From NCBI GenBank assembly GCA_947624645.1, contig CANQLG010000007.1:26816-90815 (forward strand): a DNA stretch of 64,000 nt, read 5' to 3'. This document shows positions 8,151-18,218 of this stretch, in pieces; within the stretch, counting starts at the first letter, position 1; each line of letters begins with the position of its first letter. Position numbers and translations under genes: made by a program. The DNA comes from Candidatus Gastranaerophilales bacterium. GTDB taxonomy: Bacteria; Cyanobacteriota; Vampirovibrionia; Gastranaerophilales; Gastranaerophilaceae. The notes under the pieces were generated by a model, which did no database searches, was not told the DNA's origin, and worked only from the letters and a program-made list of their open reading frames with translations.

Positions 8151-10343
8151 TTAGGAAAGCAGGTATTTAAGCATAATTGCTACACCAAGCTGTTTATCAA
8201 CAGTATTAGGATCATATTTATGGTCAGCTACATATTTACCACTGGTATATTTGTCAGAACCTGCCCATACGTAAGAGGATAAACGTCCATGATTATAATT
8301 TCCAAGTCCGTTATAAGCTTCAGCATAATCATACCAGCATTTTATATCTTTGAAGTTTTCGCTGAAATTGGTTGAATTATAAGGTAAACCTTGTTTCTTT
8401 CTGTATGTTATGAATTGTTCTTTTTCTTTATTTATAGCATCGATAGCTGCTTCTGTCCAATCTTCAAAATACAAACCTGCCGGTACATGTGTGGTTGGTT
8501 TACCCAACGGGTCACCGTTATGTAAGTATGTCGAGAAATTACCCGAACTTTCTCTCCAGTGGATTGCAGCTATAAGCTCTGCAGGAACTCCTGTTGCATC
8601 AGCTACTTTTTGGTATTTATCTTTGTTTTCTTCAAAAAGCTCTTTAAATTTCTTTAAATCATTTTCTTGATTTCCAACAAATTTATAGTCAAAATCAAAC
8701 TCGTAATCACTGACAGAGTATTTATTTTTAACTTCTTCAGCTTTCTTTGTTTTTAATTCTTCATTAATTTTATCAAGCTCAGTTTGTAAACCATCAATTT
8801 TAGATTGAGCGGCAGCTTTTTGTTCTTCTTGTATTTTAGGTACTTCTTCTCTGGCTGTATCATAAGCCTCTGAAGCTTTTTGAATAGCTTCTTTTGTCTC
8901 TTCAGAACAAGTTTCTTCAATTTCCTTTTGAATTTCATCTTTGTGCGTAACAAGATCTTTAAGCTGGCCTTCTGCTTCGGGAATCTTAGTATTTTTAATA
9001 TCATCACGCGCAGGAATTAATTCATCATCCAAAACAGCTTGATCTGCATCTCTTTTGGCTTCAGCTTCTGTTTTTTTAGCTTCAAGTTCACTTATATTTG
9101 CATCAATTTGTGCTTGAACTTCGGGGTCGTCACTTGTTTGACCTCTCAATGAAGATAAAGTACTTTCAATAGCACTGATATTTGCTTCGTCATCACTAAT
9201 TAAAGCCTCTTGATCCGTAACTTTTGCTTCCGCATCATTAAGGTCAACTTTAAGAGAGTTTATCTCATCTTCTTTAGAAGAAATATCATTTAATGTCTTT
9301 TCTAAATCCGTTTTAAGCTCATCAGAAATTTGTTCATCATTTTTAACGGCTTCAAGATAATCTTCTTTAGCTTGATCTTCATCTTCCATGGCTTTTTTAA
9401 CTTCTTCATTATTGCCTGAGTATACATCATTAAGCTCTTGTCTTGCATCACCGATTTCTGATTGTTTGGTAGATTTCATTGATTCAAGTTCTTCAACAGA
9501 TTTACCTGAAATATCTCCGCTTGTTGCTGCAGTATCAGTCGAATCAGAGCCTAGAGAGCTTCCGGGAGTCAGCCCCGAACCGCCATCTACTCCTCCGGAA
9601 TAGCTGCCGCCTCCGGCACGGCTCGAACCGCTTGGACTTCCTGCACTATCTGCTTGTGCTGTATCCGCAGGTACATTCGTATCAGGTTCAGAAGGGTCAG
9701 TAGGATCAGTTGCCGCCGTCGAATCAGTTGCATCTGTTGGGTCTGTCGGATCAGTTGCGTCCGTCGGATCCGTAGGATCAGTTGCTTCCGTATTTCCGTA
9801 ATTAAATTCTCCTTTTCGTATATCGTCATATGCGGCTTGAACATCCGCTTCCGTTAATGTATTTCCGTTATTTTTATATCCGACAATATATGATTCAAAC
9901 ATTGATTTTTCTTCATCAGAAAGTATGCCGTCATTATCCGCATCAAGTGCTTTAACTACTTTTTCATCATTATACATACTTTCAAGTAAATCTTTAACTT
10001 TTTGTTCTTCGTTTGGAGATTCATCCGTTGCCGTTTCTGTTGATATTTCAGAGGTATTTTTATCTTGGAGTTTTTCTGCATCATCAACTGATATTACAAA
10101 ATTATTTTCCAAAGACTTATCAGTACGATTTATTTCGTATGAATCCGTTTGATGTGAGGCCGTAAATTCATCACTGACATATTCCTCCATTTCATTCGAG
10201 TATTGTGCAAAAATACTTATATCTGCATTGTCAACGGCTTCGGAAATTTCGGAATTTGGGGTATTGTTGCCCAAAATTTCTTTTAACTTTTTAACCAAAT
10301 CATTTTGATTTTTTGAATTTAAAAATAATGATGACCAGTCCAT
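8151..10343 (-). CDS. Large modular protein: EF-hand, TDP repeats, coiled coil, C-terminal lysozyme-like domain
   Basis: 730 residues with no signal peptide. Order: an acidic N-terminus; an EF-hand-like calcium loop DADNDGILSDEE near residue 134; a low-complexity TDPTDPTDA stretch (about 186-220); a Gly/Ser-rich linker; a long Glu/Lys/Asp-rich coiled coil (about 280-560); and a C-terminal domain of about 150 residues beginning DKYQKVADATGVPAELIA. IAAIHWRESSGNF in that domain resembles the catalytic-Glu motif of lytic transglycosylases, and YNGLGNYNHGR follows. AAGGA precedes the ATG. Peptidoglycan cleavage is inferred. Export without a classical signal would need a dedicated system, or the protein may act inside the cell. 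Confidence 0.65.
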   Translation of the reverse strand: MDWSSLFLNSKNQNDLVKKLKEILGNNTPNSEISEAVDNADISIFAQYSNEMEEYVSDEFTASHQTDSYEINRTDKSLENNFVISVDDAEKLQDKNTSEISTETATDESPNEEQKVKDLLESMYNDEKVVKALDADNDGILSDEEKSMFESYIVGYKNNGNTLTEADVQAAYDDIRKGEFNYGNTEATDPTDPTDATDPTDPTDATDSTAATDPTDPSEPDTNVPADTAQADSAGSPSGSSRAGGGSYSGGVDGGSGLTPGSSLGSDSTDTAATSGDISGKSVEELESMKSTKQSEIGDARQELNDVYSGNNEEVKKAMEDEDQAKEDYLEAVKNDEQISDELKTDLEKTLNDISSKEDEINSLKVDLNDAEAKVTDQEALISDDEANISAIESTLSSLRGQTSDDPEVQAQIDANISELEAKKTEAEAKRDADQAVLDDELIPARDDIKNTKIPEAEGQLKDLVTHKDEIQKEIEETCSEETKEAIQKASEAYDTAREEVPKIQEEQKAAAQSKIDGLQTELDKINEELKTKKAEEVKNKYSVSDYEFDFDYKFVGNQENDLKKFKELFEENKDKYQKVADATGVPAELIAAIHWRESSGNFSTYLHNGDPLGKPTTHVPAGLYFEDWTEAAIDAINKEKEQFITYRKKQGLPYNSTNFSENFKDIKCWYDYAEAYNGLGNYNHGRLSSYVWAGSDKYTSGKYVADHKYDPNTVDKQLGVAIMLKYLLS
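9681..9790 (-). repeat. TDP/TDA codon repeat inside the lysozyme-like gene
   Basis: Degenerate 9-base units encode Thr-Asp-Pro and Thr-Asp-Ala in tandem (about ten Thr-Asp pairs). The boundaries are approximate. The units differ at third positions, so the repeat is older than a simple recent slippage product, but its copy number may vary between strains. Confidence 0.7.
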
Positions 10344-10451
10344 ATCAATCCTTTTCTTTTATACCTTTGGATTAATAATCGGCATTTTTTTTTAAAAGTT
10401 TAATAATTGTTACATTTGTTAATATATTGGATATATTGTAAACTTGAATAA

Positions 10452-10480
10452 TTGATAAGTTTAATATGAAATGTTATATT
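10452..10480 (+). promoter_or_regulatory. Promoter of the rubredoxin-flavodiiron operon
   Basis: TTGATA at 10452-10457, a 17-base spacer, and TATATT at 10475-10480 with an upstream TGT (extended -10). It lies 30 bases before the rubredoxin ATG. The rest of the 10344-10510 gap holds AT-rich sequence with no other recognisable element. Confidence 0.65.
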
Positions 10481-10510
10481 TTTCTTATCAGATTAGTAAG
10501 GAGATAGATT

Positions 10511-10651
10511 ATGGAAAATTATATTTGTACGGTTTGCCATTATATATATGAGCCTGCCGAAAACGGAAATGTTGCATTTGAAGATTTACCGGATGACTAT
10601 GTTTGCCCGCTTTGCGGCGTCGGCAAGGACATGTTTGAAAAACAACAGTAA
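10511..10651 (+). CDS. Rubredoxin
   Basis: 46 residues, beginning [17 protein letters not shown]. The two C-x2-C knuckles, C6-C9 and C32-C35, bind one iron. [19 protein letters not shown] is the classical C-terminal half. AAGGAG lies 7 bases upstream. Rubredoxin carries electrons to flavodiiron proteins and superoxide reductase. The flavodiiron gene follows 33 bases downstream and a superoxide reductase lies at 1484, so it fits as the shared electron donor. Confidence 0.95.
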   Translation: MENYICTVCHYIYEPAENGNVAFEDLPDDYVCPLCGVGKDMFEKQQ

Positions 10652-10684
10652 TTTTATAATATAGTTGAGTTGAGGAGTGCTTTT

Positions 10685-11866
10685 ATGTTTCAAAAGATAA
10701 AAGATAACATTTATTATGCGGGTTTGAATGATAAAGACAGAGTTATATTTGATGAATTGATACCTTTGGATAACGGTACCAGTTATAACTCATATATAGT
10801 TTTGGGAAGTGAAAAAACTGCCGTTATAGATACAATGTATCCTAAGTTTACAAAAGAATATCTTAAATCTTTTGATGATAACGGTATAACTAAAGTTGAC
10901 TATATTATTGCAAACCATGGCGAACAAGATCACTCGGGCAGTATCCCTGCTTTATTGGAAAAATTTCCAGAGGCTGTTGTTGTTACAAATGCCGTTTGTG
11001 CAAAAAATATTCAGGAAATGCTTTTGGTACCTGCCGAAAAAATTAAAACAATAACAAATGAAGAAGAACTATCTTTAGGCGATAAAACTTTAAAATTTAT
11101 TATAGCTCCGGGGGTGCATTGGCCTGATACAATGTTTACTCATATTAAAGAAGATAATGTTATCTGTACGTGTGATTTTTTGGGTGCACATTATATTTTT
11201 GATGATGTATTTGCAGTGCCTTCCAAAGAACTTGAAAAAAGTGCCAAAAAGTATTATGCAGAAATAATGATGCCCTTTAGCAGTGTTTGCAGAAAATACG
11301 TTAAGCAAATCAGAGATTTAAAAGTTGATATGGTACTGCCAAGCCACGGGCCTGTTCATAAAAATCCCGATTATATATTGGATTTATATGCGGATTGGTC
11401 TGATGAAAAAGGTAAAAATTTGGTATTACTTCCTTTTGTTTCCATGTATAATTCGACAGAAGAGATGATAGATTATTTGGCGGAAAAATTAAAAGAAAAA
11501 GGAATTCCTTCTGTTAAATATGATATGGTAACGGGAAATTTAGGTGATTTGGCAATGGCATTAGTTGACGGAACAACTATTGTGCTTGGGACTTCCATGG
11601 TATTAGCAGGGCCTCATCCTGCCGCATTTAATACCGTATATTTAGCAAGTGTTTTAAGACCTAAGACCAAAATTGCTTCTTTCATCGGTTCATACGGGTG
11701 GGGCGGTAATTTGTTCGGTAAAATGGCTGATATGCTTGCACCTTTAAAACTTGATATTATTGAACCTATTTTGGTAAAAGGTAAAGCTAAATCTGAAGAT
11801 TGTTTAAAAATTGACGCTATGGCGCAAACAATATACGAAAAACATAAGGCATTAGGATTATTATGA
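10685..11866 (+). CDS. A-type flavodiiron protein (rubredoxin:oxygen/NO oxidoreductase)
   Basis: 393 residues from ATG 10685; TTGAGGAG upstream is the RBS, so the in-frame TTG at 10670 is not used. The metallo-beta-lactamase-like domain keeps the full diiron ligand set: H78-x-E80-x-D82-H83, H145, D164 and H221. The C-terminal flavodoxin-like FMN domain begins at about 248 ([16 protein letters not shown]). It reduces oxygen to water, or nitric oxide to N2O, in the cytosol. With rubredoxin immediately upstream it forms a compact oxygen-scavenging pair. It overlaps ilvD by 4 bases (ATGA). Confidence 0.93.
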   Translation: MFQKIKDNIYYAGLNDKDRVIFDELIPLDNGTSYNSYIVLGSEKTAVIDTMYPKFTKEYLKSFDDNGITKVDYIIANHGEQDHSGSIPALLEKFPEAVVVTNAVCAKNIQEMLLVPAEKIKTITNEEELSLGDKTLKFIIAPGVHWPDTMFTHIKEDNVICTCDFLGAHYIFDDVFAVPSKELEKSAKKYYAEIMMPFSSVCRKYVKQIRDLKVDMVLPSHGPVHKNPDYILDLYADWSDEKGKNLVLLPFVSMYNSTEEMIDYLAEKLKEKGIPSVKYDMVTGNLGDLAMALVDGTTIVLGTSMVLAGPHPAAFNTVYLASVLRPKTKIASFIGSYGWGGNLFGKMADMLAPLKLDIIEPILVKGKAKSEDCLKIDAMAQTIYEKHKALGLL

Positions 11867-13527
11867 TAAGTGATGAAATAAAACAAGGATTGCAAAGAAC
11901 GCCTCACCGTTCTTTATTGTATGGTTCGGGTGTTAGTGAACAGCAAATAAATAAAAGATTTATAGGTATAGCAAGCAGTTTTTCCGATTTGGTACCGGGA
12001 CATTCCGGTATGCGTGAATTGGAGCGGCAAATAGAAAAAGGTATTCATACAGGTGGCGGGCAGGCATTTATTTTCGGAGTCCCTGCTATATGCGACGGAA
12101 TAGCTATGGGGCATAGCGGTATGAACTATTCTTTACCTTCTCGTGACCTTATTGCCGATTGTATTGAATCGGTGGCAATCGCCCATAAACTTGACGGGCT
12201 TGTTCTTTTAACAAATTGTGATAAAATTACTCCTGGTATGATTATGGCTGCCGCAAGACTTGATATCCCCTGTATTGTTGTAACCGCAGGACCTATGCTG
12301 GACGGTAAATGCCATAATAATACTTTGACTATGATTAAAGGTACTTTTGAAGCAATCGGCAAGTTTACTAACGGTGAAATCGACGAAAAAACATTGCATG
12401 AAATGGAAATAACTTCTTGTCCTTCGGCAGGTGCTTGTCAGGGCTTATATACGGCAAATACGATGGCTTGTTTAACCGAAGTTATGGGTATGAGTTTACC
12501 TTATTGTGCTACCGCTTCCGCAGTAAGCGCCAAGACTAAACGTATTGCTTTTGATTCGGGAGTTATTATAAATGAACTCATAGAAAAAGATATTCGTCCT
12601 TCTTCCATATTAACAAGGGATTCAATACGAAATGCAATAATTGCCGATTTGGCTATGGGCGGGTCTACAAATTCCATACTTCATTTACTTGCGATAGCTA
12701 ATGAAGCGGGTGCGGATATTACGTTGAAGGATTTTGAAGAACTAAGTTTCAAAGTACCTCAAATAATTAAACTTGACCCGTCTGCCGCAAAAACTATGAC
12801 TGATTTGGATAATGCAGGCGGTATACCTGCTGTTTTAAAAACCCTTTGGGGGAATGTTAGCGAATTAACGGATACAACAGGCGTTTCGGGTATAAAATTA
12901 TCACAAATCGCTCAAAGTGATATTTGGTGTGATAATGAAGTCATAAGACCCGTATCAGACCCTATAACATCAAACCCCGGCTTGGCTGTATTACATGGAA
13001 ACCTTGCACCTGACGGAGCTGTTGTTAAAATTTCCGGTGTTGAAAAGGATTGTCTTGAATTTACGGGACATGCAAAAACTTTTGATTCTGAAGAAAATGC
13101 AATGAAAGCGATTATGGAAGATAAAATAAAAGCAGGAGATGTTGTTGTTATTCGTTATGAGGGACCAAAGGGCGGCCCAGGCATGAGAGAAATGCTCTCG
13201 CCTACTTCCGCTATCGTTGGAAAAGGGCTCGGAAGTAAAGTCGCTCTAATTACCGATGGTCGTTTCTCGGGAGGTACAAGAGGACTTTGTATAGGTCATA
13301 TTTGTCCTGAAGCGCCTATGGGTGGTGTTATAGGAATTATTAAAGACGGTGATGAAATTTATATTAATATTCCTAAACGTGAATTGACTCTTAAGCTTGA
13401 TGATAATGTGATAAAAGAAAGATTTAAAAACTTTACTCCGTTACCGGTTAAGGTTAAAAAAGGCTACTTAAAACGCTATGCCGGTATTGTTTCATCATCT
13501 GACAAAGGTGCTATTACAAGTATTTAA
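11863..13527 (+). CDS. ilvD: Dihydroxy-acid dehydratase
   Basis: 554 residues, the standard length. Cysteines that fit the iron-sulfur cluster occur in [10 protein letters not shown] and [10 protein letters not shown], and [13 protein letters not shown] and [10 protein letters not shown] are present. It dehydrates dihydroxy-isovalerate and dihydroxy-methylvalerate in branched-chain amino acid synthesis. Its cluster type is oxygen-sensitive in known enzymes, which may explain its translational coupling to an oxygen-removing flavodiiron protein (inference). It ends exactly where the convergent queE stop begins. Confidence 0.95.
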   Translation: MISDEIKQGLQRTPHRSLLYGSGVSEQQINKRFIGIASSFSDLVPGHSGMRELERQIEKGIHTGGGQAFIFGVPAICDGIAMGHSGMNYSLPSRDLIADCIESVAIAHKLDGLVLLTNCDKITPGMIMAAARLDIPCIVVTAGPMLDGKCHNNTLTMIKGTFEAIGKFTNGEIDEKTLHEMEITSCPSAGACQGLYTANTMACLTEVMGMSLPYCATASAVSAKTKRIAFDSGVIINELIEKDIRPSSILTRDSIRNAIIADLAMGGSTNSILHLLAIANEAGADITLKDFEELSFKVPQIIKLDPSAAKTMTDLDNAGGIPAVLKTLWGNVSELTDTTGVSGIKLSQIAQSDIWCDNEVIRPVSDPITSNPGLAVLHGNLAPDGAVVKISGVEKDCLEFTGHAKTFDSEENAMKAIMEDKIKAGDVVVIRYEGPKGGPGMREMLSPTSAIVGKGLGSKVALITDGRFSGGTRGLCIGHICPEAPMGGVIGIIKDGDEIYINIPKRELTLKLDDNVIKERFKNFTPLPVKVKKGYLKRYAGIVSSSDKGAITSI

Positions 13528-14199
13528 TTACTTTAAGTTTAAAAACTTATGCACTTGAGGAATTAATCTTACATTATTATATTGATTATTAAAGCTGTAA
13601 AATATTTTGCTTATAGTTTCTGTTGGTATGTTTATTTTATTGGCATCCGTTTTTGGCTGTAATATTATAAGCAAATTTCTATCTTTAGCATAATTAATAA
13701 CTGTTTTTATTTCTTCGGGTGTTATTTTTTCATCAAAAACAACTTTTAAGAATATTTCTTTATTATATTTTAATGCGCAGTTAATAAATAATTTATGCTC
13801 GTTAAAAACATCCTTTCCTAAACTTGAGGACGGAAGTTTTATATCCGTTGAAATAATATCAATGTAATTAATTACTTTTGCTAAATTTTCGAATAAAGTG
13901 CCATTTGTTTCCAAGTATATTTTTTTATCAATTTTGGGTAAAACTTTAGCTAAAAAATCGGCATATAACAGCGGTTCTCCGCCCGTTAAACTTACGGAGT
14001 GAATATTTTCAGTATTATTTATAATATTAACCAGTTCCATATCTGAATATTCTTTGGCATTTATTTTATAATCCGTATCACAGTACGCACATTTCAGGTT
14101 ACATGATGCAAAACGAACAAATAACTGATTTATTCCTATATATGGTCCCTCGCCTTGAACAGACTCAAATATCTCATTGATTAAAGCTTTATTTTCCAT
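13528..14199 (-). CDS. queE: 7-carboxy-7-deazaguanine synthase (radical SAM)
   Basis: 223 residues. C33-x3-C37-x2-C40 in ASCNLKCAYCDTDY binds the 4Fe-4S cluster of radical SAM enzymes. EIFESVQGEGPYIG at the N-terminus and SLTGGEPLLY are family signatures. It makes the 7-deazaguanine core of queuosine precursors; tgt at 42670 inserts the base into tRNA. The gene overlaps the upstream DnaJ-like gene by 11 bases, and its stop directly abuts the ilvD stop. Confidence 0.93.
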   Translation of the reverse strand: MENKALINEIFESVQGEGPYIGINQLFVRFASCNLKCAYCDTDYKINAKEYSDMELVNIINNTENIHSVSLTGGEPLLYADFLAKVLPKIDKKIYLETNGTLFENLAKVINYIDIISTDIKLPSSSLGKDVFNEHKLFINCALKYNKEIFLKVVFDEKITPEEIKTVINYAKDRNLLIILQPKTDANKINIPTETISKIFYSFNNQYNNVRLIPQVHKFLNLK

Positions 14200-15232
14200 T
14201 GTTCATCTCTTCTCTTATGTCATTATTGACAATATCTTTTAATTGGTTATATAACTGTTTTTCTTTTTCACTCAGTGTTTCAGGTAATTTAATAATAACT
14301 GTTACTATGATATCGCCTTTTTTTGTTTTGGATTTATTATCAAGTCCGAGTCCCGCAAGCTTTAATTTTTGACCTGAAGAGGTCATTGGCGGTATTTTTA
14401 TATTGATTGTTTCATTCATAATTTTAATCGGAATATCAGCACCTAAGGCTGCTTCATATGGAGTAACGGGCAAATTGCAATATATATCCATACCGGCTAT
14501 TTCGAAATATTGGTTTTTTTCGATATTAATGACAAGATATAAATCCCCGTCTTTACCGCCATATAGTCCTTTATTTCCTTCTTTTTTTATTCTGACTTTA
14601 GAGCCTTGCTTAACTCCTTTTGGTATTTTGACGTTTATCTTTTTTTGAAGTGAAATTTGCCCCGTACCGTTGCAAGATGGACAAATACTGCCGTTTATGA
14701 ACATTCTTCCCTCACAATTAGGACAAGGTTGAGTATGCAATATATTCACTTTTCTGTTTGTGCCTTGTAATGCTTCAAAACATGTGAGTGATATATCCAG
14801 TTTAATATCTTTTCCGTTTACGGGAGTCTTTTTTTCTTTTTTTTCGTCAGGGTGTTTTTTTGTGTGAAATAAGTTGTCTAAGGCTTCATTTATTGATTTT
14901 GAAAATGGTTCGGCTTTTTCTGCCCTATCTTTTGCACGTTTTAGTGTTTCATCATATATATTTTTTTCTGATTGAGTTTTTTGAAAATTCTCTTTTATTT
15001 TTTCACTGAAAAATCCGTTTAATACATCATATTTTCTTCGCTTATCTTTATCAATCAGTATTTCGTATGCTTCTTGTATTTCTTTGAATTTTTCAATATT
15101 GGATTTATTACCCGAAACGTCAGGATGATATATTCTCACAAGTTTTCGGTATGATGACTTGATATCTTCCGAGGATGCGTCAAAGTTTATATTTAATATC
15201 TTGTATAAATCCTTATTATAATAATTTACCAA
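14189..15232 (-). CDS. DnaJ-like co-chaperone with a reduced zinc region
   Basis: 347 residues. An N-terminal J domain (about 5-70) has the HPD motif at H36-P37-D38, needed to stimulate Hsp70 ATPase. After a charged linker, only two C-x2-C units are seen (CPNCEGRM and CPSCNGTG) where canonical DnaJ has four. The two C-terminal beta domains follow (VKIPKGVKQGSKVRIKKEG; LPVTPYEAALGADIPI). It resembles DnaJ/CbpA-type proteins, and the half-sized zinc region is unusual. No dnaK or grpE is near, so it may be a second J protein rather than the main DnaJ. Confidence 0.85.
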   Translation of the reverse strand: MVNYYNKDLYKILNINFDASSEDIKSSYRKLVRIYHPDVSGNKSNIEKFKEIQEAYEILIDKDKRRKYDVLNGFFSEKIKENFQKTQSEKNIYDETLKRAKDRAEKAEPFSKSINEALDNLFHTKKHPDEKKEKKTPVNGKDIKLDISLTCFEALQGTNRKVNILHTQPCPNCEGRMFINGSICPSCNGTGQISLQKKINVKIPKGVKQGSKVRIKKEGNKGLYGGKDGDLYLVINIEKNQYFEIAGMDIYCNLPVTPYEAALGADIPIKIMNETINIKIPPMTSSGQKLKLAGLGLDNKSKTKKGDIIVTVIIKLPETLSEKEKQLYNQLKDIVNNDIREEMNNGK

Positions 15233-15338
15233 CGCTTATCTCCTTATTTCATTTTACGGAAGAGTAAAAAAATATCAAATATTTTATAAATATTATATAA
15301 TTATATTAAAATATATTTGAACAGATTAGGGGATAAAC

Positions 15339-16586
15339 ATGGAATTAGACATAATAAGTAAAACGGATAAAGAAGTTGCCGAGCTTATAAAAGAGGAATT
15401 AAAAAGGCAGCAAAATACTATTGAATTAATAGCGAGTGAAAATTTCACATCGCCTGCGGTAATGGCAGCATGCGGAAGCGTACTTACCAATAAGTATGCG
15501 GAAGGGAAACCTTATAAAAGATATTATAACGGTTGTGAAAATGTTGATAAAATTGAAGAATTAGCTCAAGAACGAGCAAAAAAATTGTTTAATGCCGAGC
15601 ATGCCAATGTGCAGCCTCATAGCGGTGCTCAAGCAAATATGGCTGTATTTTTATATGCCGTAAAACCGGGTGACACTGTTATGGGTATGGATTTATCAAA
15701 CGGAGGACATCTTACTCACGGTTCTCCCGTTAATTTTTCAGGATTGTATTTTAATGCAGTATCCTATGGAATAAATGAAAACGGTGATATTGATTATGAA
15801 AATGTCAGAGAACTTGCTCTTAAACATAAGCCTAAACTTATTATTTGCGGCGCAAGCAATTATTCAAAGATTATAGATTTTAAGAAATTTAGAGAAATAG
15901 CGGATGAAGTTGGCGCTCTTTTAATGGCAGATATAGCACATATTGCTGCACTTGTAGCAACAGGGTTACATCCGAGTCCGTTCCCTTATGCCGATTTTGT
16001 TACAACTACTACACATAAAACTCTCAGAGGACCCAGAGGCGGTATAATTATGTGCAAAAAAGAACATGCTTCGGGAATCGATAAAGCCGTATTCCCCGGA
16101 ATCCAAGGCGGACCTTTGGAACATATAATAGCAGGTAAAGCAGTTGCGCTTCAAGAGGCACTTTCAGATGATTTTAAATCATATGCAAAACAAGTTGTTT
16201 TGAATGCCAAGGCTCTTGCAAAATCATTGATGGATGAGGGGCTTGATATTGTCGGAAACGGTACTGATAACCATTTGATGACTTTAGATTTAAGAAGAGT
16301 TAATAAAACAGGTAAAGATATTGCAAATATTCTTGAACTTGTCGGTATTACCGCTAATAAAAATACGGTTCCGAATGACCCTCAAAGTCCTTTCGTTACA
16401 AGCGGTGTCAGGTTGGGTTCACCTGCCATGACTACAAGAGGTTTTAAAGAAGAAGATATGGCTGAAGTCGGTAAAATTATTGCCGAAGCGGTCAGAATTT
16501 CAGATACCGGTAATGAAGCAAAAATTAAGGAACTTCGTGCCCGTTCTTTAAAACTATGCGAAAAATATCCGTTATATAAGGATTAG
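15339..16586 (+). CDS. glyA: Serine hydroxymethyltransferase
   Basis: 415 residues. [13 protein letters not shown] contains the pyridoxal-phosphate lysine K227, and [15 protein letters not shown] has the cofactor-binding Asp and His. It converts serine and tetrahydrofolate to glycine and methylene-tetrahydrofolate, the FolD substrate. AGGGGA lies upstream of the ATG. The 106 bases between the divergent dnaJ-like gene and glyA are very AT-rich and probably hold both promoters, but no clear -35 could be picked. Confidence 0.96.
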   Translation: MELDIISKTDKEVAELIKEELKRQQNTIELIASENFTSPAVMAACGSVLTNKYAEGKPYKRYYNGCENVDKIEELAQERAKKLFNAEHANVQPHSGAQANMAVFLYAVKPGDTVMGMDLSNGGHLTHGSPVNFSGLYFNAVSYGINENGDIDYENVRELALKHKPKLIICGASNYSKIIDFKKFREIADEVGALLMADIAHIAALVATGLHPSPFPYADFVTTTTHKTLRGPRGGIIMCKKEHASGIDKAVFPGIQGGPLEHIIAGKAVALQEALSDDFKSYAKQVVLNAKALAKSLMDEGLDIVGNGTDNHLMTLDLRRVNKTGKDIANILELVGITANKNTVPNDPQSPFVTSGVRLGSPAMTTRGFKEEDMAEVGKIIAEAVRISDTGNEAKIKELRARSLKLCEKYPLYKD

Positions 16587-16588
16587 TT

Positions 16589-17650
16589 ATGACATTTTTT
16601 CAATTAAATATTATTGGAGCAGTAATTGCATTTATTTTAAGTTTATTCATAATTCCTCTTGTTATATCATTCTCAGAAAAAAAAGGGCTTATGGATGAAC
16701 CTAATTCAAGAAAAATCCACTCGCATCCTATTCCGAGATTGGGCGGTATTGCAATTTGGGTCAGTTCTATTCTTGCTTTTTTATCCATTATAATATTGAG
16801 TTATTATCCTCATCGTTCATTATTATCGGGATTATTTTTGGGAAGCTCTTTAATATTCCTGTTAGGCTTAATAGATGATATATACGGACTTGAAGCTAAA
16901 TTTAAATTTACAGTTCAAATTCTTATAGCTTCAATAGTATTTTTTCTCGGAGTAAAGATAACAACCGTTTTTATCCCGTTTTTCGGGCTTATAAATATCC
17001 CTCCGATATTGTCATATTTTGGTACAATAGCTTGGATAGTAGGGATTAGTAATGCCGTGAACTTTATAGACGGGGTAGATGGTCTTGCCGGAAGCGTAAT
17101 AACCGTCAGCTCGGTTACTTTAGCATTAATAGCTGTTGCTCCGTTGGACTTTGTAAGCTCCTTGATAGCTTTTATATTGGCAGGGTCAATGCTTGGATTT
17201 TTATCTTATAATTTCCATCCCGCCAAAATATTTATGGGGGATTCGGGGGCATTATTCGGCGGATTTCTATTGGCTACTTTGTCTATAATGTATCAAATGA
17301 AATCGGTTGATATTAAAATGTATGTGCCGTTATTAATTTTAGCGGTGCCTATATTGGATATTATTTTTTCATCTTTAAGACGAATATTAAAGGGGACATC
17401 GCCTTTTGTGGCTGATTCCGAACATATTCACCATAAATTATTGCATTTAGGATTTTCGCAGAATAAAGCCGTTTTGATTTTGGTTATGTTTTCTATATTA
17501 ATGGGGGCATTTGCTACATATATTGCGGCTTCCGATACAACAAAATATTTTTTATTTGCCATAATTATCTCATCTGTTATGATAATATTAAATAGGATTG
17601 CAAAAACGGGTGAAGGGAAAGAAATTAATGACCATAAGGAAGATAGTTAA
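16589..17650 (+). CDS. wecA: Undecaprenyl-phosphate GlcNAc-1-phosphate transferase (WecA/TagO-like)
   Basis: 353 residues, about ten membrane segments. DEPNSRKIHSHPIPRLGG, DDIYGLEAKFKF, NAVNFIDGVDGLAGS and GDSGALFGGF are the conserved Asp-rich cytoplasmic motifs of the MraY/WecA family. HIHHKLLHLG matches the His motif of the GlcNAc-specific WecA branch rather than MraY. It transfers a sugar phosphate to the lipid carrier to start surface polysaccharide synthesis, and may supply the chain that uses dTDP-rhamnose. It starts 3 bases after glyA ends and overlaps def by 23 bases. Confidence 0.85.
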   Translation: MTFFQLNIIGAVIAFILSLFIIPLVISFSEKKGLMDEPNSRKIHSHPIPRLGGIAIWVSSILAFLSIIILSYYPHRSLLSGLFLGSSLIFLLGLIDDIYGLEAKFKFTVQILIASIVFFLGVKITTVFIPFFGLINIPPILSYFGTIAWIVGISNAVNFIDGVDGLAGSVITVSSVTLALIAVAPLDFVSSLIAFILAGSMLGFLSYNFHPAKIFMGDSGALFGGFLLATLSIMYQMKSVDIKMYVPLLILAVPILDIIFSSLRRILKGTSPFVADSEHIHHKLLHLGFSQNKAVLILVMFSILMGAFATYIAASDTTKYFLFAIIISSVMIILNRIAKTGEGKEINDHKEDS

Positions 17651-18218
17651 ATATGGCACTCCTTCTTTGAGAGAAAAATCTAAGGAAGTTCATAAAATAT
17701 CAAAAAAAATACAATTGCTGGTAAATGATTTGTATGATACATTGTATGCTTTAAACGGTGTCGGGCTTGCTGCTCCTCAAATAGGCGAGAATTTGAGAGT
17801 GTTCGTCATTGATGTCGGTACCGACCCAAAGACAATGAATCCGATTACTTTTATCAATCCCAAAATTCTTAAAAAAGAAGGTGCCGTAAATTCTTATGAG
17901 GGATGCTTGAGTTTTCCCGATGCATATACAAATGTCAGACGATACAAATATGTTAAAATAAAAGCACTTGATATAAAAGGCAGACCGTTTATTATGGAAG
18001 CGGATGAAGGCTCTCTATTAGCTCGTGCCATTCAGCATGAATTTGATCATCTTGATGGTGTTTTATTTATTGACCATTGCCGTAACAGGTTCGAAGCAGA
18101 TAAAATACTTACGGAAAAAGGACTTAACGGAGTTGATTCTAATTATCTGTTAGATGAAAAAGAATTGGAAGAAGAAATTCTAAAAAATCCTCAAACGGAG
18201 GAAAAACCCGTTGATTAA
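17628..18218 (+). CDS. def: Peptide deformylase
   Basis: 196 residues from ATG 17628. An in-frame TTG 30 bases upstream has no better RBS and lies deeper in wecA. The three motifs are present: GVGLAAPQIG, EGCLSFP with the metal-binding Cys, and QHEFDHLDG with the HExxH. It removes the formyl group from new proteins. It is followed by fmt with an 8-base overlap, the common def-fmt pairing. Confidence 0.95.
   Translation: MTIRKIVKYGTPSLREKSKEVHKISKKIQLLVNDLYDTLYALNGVGLAAPQIGENLRVFVIDVGTDPKTMNPITFINPKILKKEGAVNSYEGCLSFPDAYTNVRRYKYVKIKALDIKGRPFIMEADEGSLLARAIQHEFDHLDGVLFIDHCRNRFEADKILTEKGLNGVDSNYLLDEKELEEEILKNPQTEEKPVD

Noticed and set aside
9388..9857. Plus-strand open frames opposite the TDP repeat region
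   Set aside because: They are low-complexity mirror frames of a repeat-rich gene, without ribosome-binding sites.
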